A stretch of DNA of 28,366 bases from Dinochytrium kinnereticum (lineage: Eukaryota; Chytridiomycota; Chytridiomycetes; Chytridiales; Chytridiaceae). Positions 9,142-18,403 of this stretch are shown piece by piece (the stretch's first letter is position 1; every line of letters starts with the position of its first letter). Location of the stretch: positions 41,600-69,965 of the forward strand of contig JADGJT010000088.1 in NCBI GenBank assembly GCA_027604005.1, given 5' to 3'. The notes beneath the pieces are model-generated. The model ran no database searches, was not told where the DNA came from, and was given only the letters and a program-made list of their open reading frames with translations. Position numbers and translations under genes: made by a program.

Positions 9142-12100
9142 ATGGCTTCGCAAAGGCATGAGACAGTGGAATTGGGTCATAGTTGGGAGATGCACCAAAG
9201 CGATAATCGCTCTGAGACACCAGGGACGCATGACTACATATCCCTAGTAACTATGAACATGGATCATCCGCGTGAGACGCCAGAGCCTGCAGTCGTGAAG
9301 TTTGAGAATGAAAGTTGGGCATCATCAACTGTCCGCAGGGCCAGCAATGGTACCGATTCCAGGCAGCTGATGATGGGCAGGCGGGGCAGTCTCTATGACG
9401 CTGGCGTAGGGTTTGAGCACTCCAAAATTTACAACCGCCCCAGGGCTCTGTCCAGGGGGACAACTACGGCAGATGTATTGTCAAGGTCAGATCTTGACCT
9501 ATCGAAATCCACTCGCCCAAAAGTTAAGATTCTAAGCGCCTTGGATCCAACAGAGGATGAGGTGGTAAACGTAAAAAGGGTTGAGCTGTTTGGGATGCCT
9601 CTTTTGAAGAGGTCGCAGGTTGGGAGTTATTCGGTTGTTCGACAAACGTACAAATACCAGCGGCAGTTGAAGCGTCAGGATAAGCCGAAATCTTTCTTAG
9701 CCGTTGCATCGCTGATGCTGGATATTCGCTATTACTATGACCTGATGTGGAGGATTGTAAAGAGTCCGGGCCGGATTGCTATATTTATGATCTTGGACCT
9801 CCTGTCTGATATGATAATGTCTATTATTTACCTTTTTGAAATTCAATGGAACGTAACGCATCGAATGGATGACGACGTGAGAGCAAAAGGGGCTCCAACT
9901 TGGCTTTGGGTAATACCTATCAATGCATTTCTTTTTGAATATGGCCTTTATAAGGCCTTAAGTGTATTGTTCTGGCTCGCTAACATCTTCACGTATCCTT
10001 TTCAATCAGATATCGCGGCCCCTTAAAACCTTTTACGTCGCTGTGGCATTCTCCTGTTTCAATCTTATATCTTTTTTGATTCGAGTTATGTTGGCGGATC
10101 ATAAGACGAGTTCCTTTTTTAGCGCTACTTTAATACTTGGTAAGTTTCATATACCGCTATCCATTCTGAAATGAATCTAACGGTCAGTATAATGTCATCT
10201 ATAGAAATTATCACCTCGATTCCTTTTATAATTGCTTTGCGGGTAAATAAACCCTTCGTTCTGCCACACCTTACTCAACAATTCTTTTGTAAACCTCGCT
10301 CCTAAAATAGCTTGATGGGGGACATCTGGTAATCATCACATGTTACGGGTGTTTTTTGATTCTTCATTTAGCTTTATATTCCATATTACCTCCGTGCAGT
10401 CATTGCAATCAGTAGGGTACGTAGATTGTTTCTTTCGGAAACAAATGTTTTTGGAATCGCTGTCTGCTTTTTTCCCAACCGTTCCCGTTCCGTAATCCAT
10501 TAAGGTGGTATTGACTTTTTTTTCACAAAAAGATGAAAACCGTTCTGCGCTTGAGAGGGGCGACCCGATTCTTAAAGTAAGACATATAGCACTCAAAAAA
10601 TTTGTTGTTGACTCTTTTACAGTTTCAGCATTATTACGGAGAAGATGATCTTGGTCTTTACCACAATTGCAGTTGTAATATATGTTGCGTTATGTTCCTT
10701 TCAATTTGCAGAATCCAATTTTCAAAAGGATGGAGGCCTACTCAACCTAACTTTGATGGAATGCTTGTAAGTCTAATGGCTTATAGTTGATATCCTCACG
10801 TTTATATATCCTTCTGCTATTTGTAGCTACTTCATTATCGTCACACTATCAACAGTCGGCTACGGAGATATCACAGCCAAGACAGCCCCAGGCCAATTCG
10901 TTGTCGTCATGCTCATCTTTGTTGCCTTATCACTAATCCCAGGGATGCTGACTGCTCTTCTTGAGACACTGAGCCTCCAGAAGGCTGGTGGTGGTACCTA
11001 TAGAAGAGGAGCTTCGAATTATGTGGTCATTATTGGCAATATCGACAATACGGCGAAGATGATAGATATCTTGGAAAACTTTTTGACGGAGGTAATGTGG
11101 TGGTGTATCGTAGAATCATTAGTTTCTAATGCGGATTTTAGGAGAGTACCGATCAGACTCTTAAGGTCGTTATCCTATCTCGATGCGAGGCACCGTCGGC
11201 CATTAAAATGGTTGTTAACCAGTCCCTCTATAAGGACCGTGTGATTTATCTTGTTGGTGAAGGTCTCGACTCGGAGGATATGAAGCGGTTTCATCCCGAG
11301 TGAGTAACTTTTCCTTTTTTTGGCTCTGATTCTCTTTTCTGAACGGACTTTTTCTAATAACTATTGAAGAGGTGCTATTGCTGTTTACATTATCGGAGAT
11401 CGCGGGGCAAAGGATATGCGCCGTGAAGATGAGCAAAATACTCTAAGAGCATGGGCAATTGACGAGTGAGTATAATTATCCCTCTAATGAACGAATATAC
11501 AACAATTCTGATAAATGATTATTTATTGTAATTACGAATAAAAGTTATACCGAGCAGGCTGGAAATCTCTATATATCAAACCTACTACCGGAAACCAAAT
11601 TGTATCAAGAACGTGCCGCTGCGGGAGGTAGGTTATTTATTTCACTTATATTAAATTTGACTGACTTTATCTCTTTTCGACCAGTTATTTGCATTGATGA
11701 TATTAAGCAGGTACAGTGGCGTTTTCGTCTATTTAACCTACAATCAAAATTGTTTTTACCGATTAAATAGATAATACGGATTGATCCTAATTATTAACGT
11801 ATTTTCTGACAGATCGTTCTTGCACACACTGCATTGTACTCGGGATCTGCTGCCCTTTTGATTAATTTAATCCATAAATGTAATGAAGGCCGTGATAATT
11901 TTTTGATTTGAATCTAATCTACTCTTCAGATACGCCTTACGACAGGTATACTCAAACCTGGGGTGCTCTTTATGGTAATAAGCGTCCTATTATTAGTCAT
12001 AATTTTATCTTTATATGTGCCGGATTCTAAGTATGCTTACTAGGGGATGGGGCTGGCAATGAAATATACTCCGATCAAATCAACCCAGTTTTCGACAAAC

Positions 12101-14109
12101 AAAAGTTTACCGATGTAGCATCGGTAAATGCTCATCTGCATTGCCTTTTATTCTTAACTGAATTTCAGTACTTATACCATGAATTTCAAGTGATCTTGAT
12201 TGCGGTACAATGCTTCGACATAGCTCATAGTGAACATCACCTGCTCTTGGTAAACCTTATTGTTTATTGCAAACTTCTGATAAGCTAATGCGCTTTTTTG
12301 GATTTCAGAATCCTGGGCCGAGTTACATCTTTAAATCTGAGGATAGATACGTTTTGATCGCACAAGGGCCTCAAGAACTTACTGATATAAGAAATTTAGT
12401 ACGTGATTTAATTTATAGAGACTCTTCCAGAAGTAATGTGTTAATTTGACCTTACTCTGCTTTAAGACCATTTTGGAGTATCAGGCAAGCTTTGCAAGAG
12501 ACATGGAATCCTATGCGTTAGTAAAAGAAGGTGGTAAGGGATTATTGAGTTCATTTTATCCGGTTGAAGTCTAATTACTTCGATATGTTTTCATAACTGA
12601 AATACTCCGTTATCTCGGCAGAGGAACGCACTCAGGTTCTTCGACCTACGCTCGATCGCTTCGAGGATTCGTTTTTCCCAGCTGTAAGATTTGTATTGTC
12701 CGTGATCTCACTGAATCTTTTTTCTTCCTGGACAGTATGAGGATACAGTCATTGGAACTCCTTCTCCCCATTACTCAGACGCCAACGTGCAGTTCTGTCA
12801 TCTTCTACGTATCTCTTCATCACTTGATGAGTGCATTATAAGGGATGCCGAAGGATTTTCCAACCATTTTGTTGTTTGCACTAAGCATTTCAAATTATTT
12901 CAATTTGTATGTACCTTACGGTTAGTATTACTATTTGCTCCACGGTATTTTTCTTTGTTGCCTTGTTGCCTCAAAATTAAGGGTTCTATAAGCCCAAGCC
13001 CGAGTTCCTCCTTCATCTAATTTTGTTATCCTAACCGGGGTATCCCTTTTCAGAGCTGCTTATTTAACTGCCGCAGACCTACGGCCAATAATTTTCATAT
13101 GCGACCGCCTTCCCACAGAAGAAGAGTTTTCAATTCTGTCAGTCTTCCCCAAACTTTACTTCATTGTTGGAGATCCGCGCAGTGAAAGGGATTTATTATC
13201 AGCTGGTATTGCCTTTGCGGAAAAAGGTAGTTTTATACTTTCTAAGGGATTGCTTTTATAACTCGTGTCTCTTTAAGTGATTATTTTTAGTATGTCGAAT
13301 CAACAAGGGGATCAATTTTCCGATAGTTCAGCAATGTAAGACCACACATATATATCTTCTAAATGTCACTCATTCTAATGAATGTCACTCTTTATCTTCC
13401 TATAAAATGCAATCAAAAGCATGATATCACATCTTATTCACTCTATGACTACTACTTCGGGTTCGCGAATCAACGTTGTTATAGAGCTTGAAAAGCGCGT
13501 ACATATTCGCTTCCTTCAGCCTTCATCTTTAAAAAATGCCAGGCGGCGACGAAAGGCGAATGCGGCGACTCGTGTTATTGATCAAAATCTTGGATACCTT
13601 TACACTCCTATGTTTGCATCTGGTCGCGTAGTGGTGGCAGCTATGCTAGGTATGGCATTTTGTTCGTGCTTTTTTTGATATCCCACTCAATCGCCCTAAC
13701 ATCATTTTTAATGTTTTTAATGAAGATTGCCTTCTGTTTCAAATGAGTGAAGGCGAGGACAATCCTATCGTAGATAGCTTCAGGCTCCTCTCCGGAGTTC
13801 ATCTTCGGAAGGACATAAATCTATACCAACGCCACGGTCTTAGATCCTCGTATTTGCGTCAAATTCCTCTTGAAAGAACTTACCATGTTTGTATTTTATT
13901 CACTCTTTGATTTTCATGTATTTGTTCTTATTTTTAAAAAGGGGCGGAGGTTTTCCGAAATGTTTCAGGAATTTGTCAAAGCTCAAGGCCGCATTGCTAT
14001 TGGAATCTTTCGGACGGGGCGGAATCTCACAAATCGTCTTCCGTTTGTTATAACCAACCCTCTTCCGAGTCTTATACTTGAGCCTGAAGATCAAATATTC
14101 ATTATTTAG
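9142..14109 (+). CDS. Slo/BK-type potassium channel with tandem RCK domains, calcium bowl not conserved
   Basis: This is a membrane K+ channel with a regulatory ring. Exons read 9142-9963, 10010-10139, 10205-10242, 10311-10328, 10372-10416, 10533-10576, 10623-10766, 10827-11091, 11142-11299, 11370-11465, 11545-11627, 11685-11710, 11813-11879, 11930-11974, 12044-12123, 12169-12249, 12309-12398, 12467-12533, 12622-12683, 12736-12920, 13054-13226, 13278-13335, 13420-13649, 13726-13886 and 13942-14109, about 1111 residues, all phases consistent. A long cytosolic N-terminus is followed by membrane segments. The S4 region reads YIPYYLRAVIAISR and KTVLRLRGATRF. The filter is TLSTVGYGDI, then S6 and RCK1 (YVVIIGNIDNTAKMIDIL... 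RVIYLVGEGL... VYIIGDRGAKDMRREDEQN). RCK2 includes FSNHFVVC and INVVIELEKRVHIRFL. The end, PFVITNPLPSLILEPEDQIF, matches BK YVITNPPYEFELVPTDLIF. The calcium-bowl aspartates are missing. Exon 4 is an 18-nt micro-exon. Confidence 0.93.
10311..10328 (+). other. 18-nt micro-exon in the potassium channel gene
   Basis: Between two GT-AG introns (10243-10310 and 10329-10371) lies an in-phase six-codon exon encoding LDGGHL. It joins PFIIALR to LYIPYYLRA and restores the spacing of the loop before the S4-like segment. Skipping it keeps the frame, so it could be alternatively included. An alternative reading extends exon 3 as ALRVNKPFVLPHL, but that runs into a stop. Confidence 0.6.
10852..10869 (+). 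other. Potassium selectivity filter (TVGYGD)
   Basis: These codons spell Thr-Val-Gly-Tyr-Gly-Asp, the canonical K+ filter, preceded by the pore-helix sequence FIIVTLS and followed by a hydrophobic S6. This fixes the ion selectivity of the gene product as potassium with high confidence. Confidence 0.95.
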
Positions 14110-14343
14110 TCTTTTTGTTTGTATACCATCGTTCCGTGCAATTCAGTTTAGGGATTTGAATAATCCCCGATTCGTATGCTGTGTATCAGTCACTTACACT
14201 TCTTCAACGATGTTTTCATTACTTAACACACGCACATTTCCATTAAGCATAGTGACAAAGAATATATTTTTACAATGAATAAGTTAGGAGAAAAAAGCGT
14301 GTTAGGATGAGCAGGAGCAATGCAATTTTCATCTTTTATCAGC
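14110..14343. other. Convergent 3'-3' spacer
   Basis: This short AT-rich stretch lies between the channel stop and the stop of the acidic membrane protein. It contains nothing recognisable beyond likely 3' untranslated sequence. Confidence 0.5.
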
Positions 14344-16007
14344 TCATATCTCGCCATAGCTATCGGCATCACTATCTGCAACATTGTTTGCACCTTTTTT
14401 CTTTTGAGTTGAAGCCTGGTTCGTCAATTCACTCCCACTCTTGCTAGCCTGTGCATCCTCTTCTGCATCCCCGTCATCTTCCACATCGTCATCATCGGAT
14501 TTAAGCACAAGGTTTTTAGCTTCGGCGGGATGCCCTTCAGAATTATCGTTCTTTTGGGGAGGCTCCTGATCCAATACATCCTGAGCGGCCGGCGGGGCTT
14601 GCTCTGGCTTTACAACTTCCGGTATAGCTTTTTGAACAGCGAGTAAGAGGTTATTCACACTCTTCAATTTCTCCTTCTTGTTAGGAACTTTGGATGGTTG
14701 TTGCGCGTCCACACTATTTTGGGCGGCCTTCAGGTGTTGAGGAAGTTCGGCATTCTTCTTAATCGCGATTTCCTTTAGCAGTAAGTTTTTATGCAGAAGA
14801 TCGCTGGCGGATTCTTTGGGAGGTGCTTCTGGCCTCTCAAATTCTCCGACTTCAACTCCCAACTTTTTCGAGGAGTTGGGGATATCGGAATGGCTTGAAG
14901 GGTTAGGTATTGACTCAATGTCATCTTCGTCATCATCTTCAATACTATCAGTATCAGTGTCTATGGCTTTACGATTTCCTTGCTTTCCCGTAATTTCATT
15001 CTCTGTGCTATCTTCGTCGATTGGTTTCTCAACAGGTTTGTTTGGCATTCTCAATAAATCAGGATCCCTCCAGCGACCTCCAGCCCCAACTTGCTTCACA
15101 TCTTCGCTGGATGCAGCGGCCTCAAGTTTGCCGTCGGAGTCAATCAACCTTAACGGCTCCTCCTTTTTAGGAACTTTAGATTTTGCCCTCCATTCCTGCT
15201 GTTCGAGGTTTGATAGCATCATTTCCGCTGCGTTATTTTGGTTAATTTCTACTAGTTGGTCCTTGCTAGGTCTAGATGATTCCTTGACCGGCCGTTCCTC
15301 GGCCACTGGCTTTGACACGCCAACCTCTTCTTCATCTTGGCTGAGGTCATCTTTAAACTTTCGTTTAGATTCGGCCACCGCAATCTCCATTTTCTTCTTG
15401 TTTTCATCTGGCTCCGATTCCGTCTTCCGGCCCATCTCGCGGTCGTTATCTTTGTTCGTGTTGAGGTCTCTGGGTGGTACAGCTGCGTCAAAGGTGACCT
15501 TCTTCTGTGTGTGGTCGAGGTCATTTGAAGCAGCGGCAGCCGCAGCCATTATCTTCCCGATCTCAAATCCACTGTCATTCTCATCCTCTACTAGCTTCTC
15601 GTCCTCAACGTTTTCGTCGTCTTGGTCTTGGAGGAGGACGTCCTTGACAGGGGGCTGGTCAGGAGCATTGTTTTTGACAACTTCATCCAAATTCTCATCA
15701 ATCCTCGACTCTTCATCAAACAGATTGTTGAACTCGATCTTCCGTTGCTCGGCATCCTGCTCTGCCTTTCGTTCTTCTGGGTCAGTGTAAAGTGAGGTAT
15801 CATCGCTTGACTCCTGCTCGACTTCCAATGGTTCAACCACTCGAGACCTTAGACGTGACGGGCTCAGAATGATGACAACATATATGACGATGGCAAGCAC
15901 TAAGGGATTCGTGAGATCATTTCCGTATTTCTCAGTGACTTACGCAGGGCATTGTAGATGTTAAACTTGCCACTTTTCCCATGGTAGCGGGAGCCTCTAA
16001 GGTACAT
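14344..16007 (-). CDS. Acidic low-complexity single-pass (type II) membrane protein
   Basis: There are two exons, 16007-15944 and 15899-14344, separated by a 44-nt intron, giving 539 residues. The start MYLRGSRYHGKSGKFNIYN comes from the short first exon, which lengthens the long downstream open frame by a basic cytosolic tail. A membrane anchor follows directly, LLLAIVIYVVIILSP, at about residues 21-36. The rest is strongly charged and probably disordered: VEQESSDDTSLYTDPEERK, DEDDENVEDEKL-like acidic tracts, DSIEDDDEDDIESIPNP, KSDDDDVEDDGDAEEDAQ. With the N-terminal basic residues cytosolic, the acidic part should face the ER/Golgi lumen or the outside. I recognise no catalytic domain. It is followed on the same strand by a glycosyltransferase-like type II protein, so a secretory-pathway role is plausible but unproven. 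Confidence 0.8.
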
Positions 16008-16452
16008 AGCTGATAGCTTTTTGTTTTGATGAGGGAAGATTGACAGCCGAAATTTTACAAACCCATTATTGGCATTCCGTATTCAAATGCCAGATACAGA
16101 ATGAAAGAGAGTCTATGGTGAGCAAGTGCAGCAATATCGATAGATATAAACCTAGGAGTTCTGAAAAGATGAAAGCGATAGAAAACTAAGCGCATCAAGA
16201 TTTTCTTGCAGGTTAACCGCGATATTTAAAATGGATTTATTCATAGGTTCCATAATCTGGGGTTTCATAGAATCAAATCTTTCATATATTAAATCTTATA
16301 TGAGCATTTTCTAGTGTTGGACTCAAACGTTGCCGGTGATGCCAAATAACTCTCCAGGAGATAATTCAATGGAATTAATTCAAAAACCAATAATTTAACA
16401 ATACATGGCATAAAATACTTTATACATGCGTTTGAAACAAGTATGGATGCTT
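16008..16452. other. Intergenic region upstream of the acidic membrane protein gene
   Basis: This is AT-rich sequence between two same-strand genes: the 5' flank of the acidic protein gene and, read on the minus strand, the 3' flank of the glycosyltransferase-like gene. No exon, repeat or RNA gene was recognised. Confidence 0.5.
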
Positions 16453-17972
16453 TCAGCAAGCTGTGAGATTGGTTTGAGCAAAGGAAGAAAAGATGCTATC
16501 TGACTTAAGCGCGGATAGTACTGCTTGACGGACGACACCACATGAGCGTTTTGGGCAGTACCAGGCGTTTACAGTGAGATTTTGAGGCTGTAGGAGATTT
16601 CCCACAGAGATATTCAGCATCTGCGAAAATGCTGTCTTGTTTTGGAGAACATCGTCCGTGATTGTAATGGTGTTGGGGATACCATCATAACTTGGCCAGT
16701 CTCCCTCCGGTATTAGCTTTATGTTCCCCCCACCTCCTGACCCCACTACTGCAGCTAGTTGAGAGAAACCACTCTTGGAGCATATCAGAATGTCTGCTGC
16801 TGCAAGAAGATGAAGGCTTTGTAGCGGTTTCGAGTTTGTGAAGGAAGCAAAAGTAAAGGCGTCAAGAAGCGGCTTTAAATCTTCCTTCTTCCCGTCCGAA
16901 AATAAATGGAGGCTGACTCGATCCTCATTAAATAGCTCAAATAGATTACCGATGGCAGTTTGGAAATATTCTAAGGGCAGGTATCTCAGCTTTGTAAGCC
17001 GGGTGAAGCCTTTTTGGGCAAAGCGAAGAACATCGCCGTGTCGAACATGAACAGCTACATGGAGCTTGTGCGGGTCCTTAGAGTACTCGCAAGGCCAAGG
17101 ATGGGTCTTTCTTGCAAAGGCGTATGCAGCGGACCAGAACAGCCGTGTGTACTTAAATGAATAGCTCGCGGCGGAGAAATCCAGGCGAATGAGAACATTT
17201 GTGTCTGTAACATTATCAATCTCGCGATCAACGTTTTCCCTTATAGGCTTCTTCTGGTGAATCATGACCTCTTTCATCGTCCCCTCAGAGACTTTCTCCT
17301 CGACTGCGGCCAAGGACCATGGATTCAGACTGCTTAAACGAAAAATGCTCTCACAGTCTTCATCTGAAATACGGGCGCATCTGAGAGGCGAATGGATCCT
17401 TGTCAAATTGTGCATTATTGATACCATAATGCCGAAGTTATCTTTGATAGTGTTTGTTAGATGTATTCCTTAGACGAAAACAAACATTCAGCAACTGCAT
17501 TGCCTATTCCACGCTTTGAAGCGGGCTGAACAAAGAATCTACCATTCGGTCCATCTTTGGTCTTGCCCATTTGTACTGGCCATTTCGCAATGTTGTGAAG
17601 CCCACTGGCATATTTTTCAATATCTACATCAGTAGTTAGACGGCACCCCGAAACATGATACCAACGATTAGGCTCAATATGAAATTCAGATTCCTCAATA
17701 TCGAGCGGATGATCATCGTCGTCATGCTCTTTATCTTGGGCCCCGGTCGTGATTTCAGTTGTTGGTGCTGTTGTGGCATTGTTGTTTTGGGCCTGCTGCG
17801 CCTGCGGTGACAATTCAAGCGTGGCCTGGGCAGTTGTGTCCGGATCCTTCACCAGTTCATCATTCGAATTGGCGTTGGCAAGAAGTAGTCGAAAGATGAA
17901 CAGCGACGATAGCAGTAACAGACTGACTATCGCGGCAACGGTCTTTTTCAAGTCCAACCTTTTTTTCGACAT
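16453..17972 (-). CDS. Fucosyltransferase-like type II membrane glycosyltransferase
   Basis: Exons 17972-17486 and 17441-16453 (44-nt intron) encode 491 residues. A short basic tail (MSKKRLDLKK) and one hydrophobic anchor (AAIVSLLLLSSLFIFRLLLA) give the type II topology of Golgi glycosyltransferases. A Thr/Gln/Asn-rich stem (about 35-110) follows, then the globular domain. Near its start RGIGNAVAE is joined to NFGIMVSIMHNLTRIHSPL. The motif VAVHVRHGDVLR resembles the HxRRGD sugar-nucleotide motif of GT11/GT23-type fucosyltransferases. Later LHLLAAADILICSKSGFS resembles the family pattern AD-x-LI-x-S-x-S-x-FS. N-glycosylation sequons (NLT, NKT, NIS) fit a lumenal location. The second Arg of the HxRRGD motif is His here. 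GDP-fucose as donor is inferred from family resemblance only. The alternative is a related uncharacterised glycosyltransferase family. Confidence 0.8.
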
Positions 17973-18403
17973 TGCAATTCTGATTGTTTATGGAATTTGT
18001 GAGCTCGGTATCGCTTATCTTTTTGTGCACTTATTTGAAGACAGTGTTTAGATTGAATTTATTGATTTTGAACTGAATGTACAATGCTGGAGGCAGGAAA
18101 AGGTCGGAGGGCAGTTGCTGATTGCAGCAAAACCCCCTATCAACAAACCTTCTTCCCAGCTCTTAACTAAACCCACATAGTAATAAAATTCAAGAGCGAT
18201 CGCCGCAATAAGCAACAATATACCAACCTTTAACAGCCATTGGCTTCAGAAGAGCCGTCGTCAGCCAGACTTCCGACACCCAAAATGCTGTGTGTTAAGG
18301 TGAATAGGATCGGACGTTCTGGAAGGAAATTAGGGATATTTCAAATAGGAAATTTTCTTTGAGAAAAAAAAACGAGCTCAACGGACTGGACTAGATCGAC
18401 TGG
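17973..18403. promoter_or_regulatory. Divergent promoter region, glycosyltransferase-like and nucleoporin genes
   Basis: About 430 bases separate two head-to-head start codons. The right-hand end has a poly-A tract (about 18363-18371) shortly before the nucleoporin ATG. No specific factor site or RNA gene is recognisable, so the regulatory call is from position only. Confidence 0.4.

Noticed and set aside
9964..10026. Exon 1 of the channel continuing to its own stop (YPFQSDIAAP)
   Set aside because: A 46-nt GT-AG intron with a ctaac branch at 9964-10009 restores the hydrophobic frame that continues the membrane domain.
10187..10204. Alternative acceptor at cggtcag for channel exon 3
   Set aside because: It leads to an in-frame TAA at once; the acceptor at 10204 gives a membrane-segment frame.
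14816..15790. Long plus-strand open frame rich in Ser and Phe opposite the acidic protein
   Set aside because: It is the antisense shadow of Asp/Glu/Ser codon runs of the minus-strand gene; no start context, splice structure or domain supports it.
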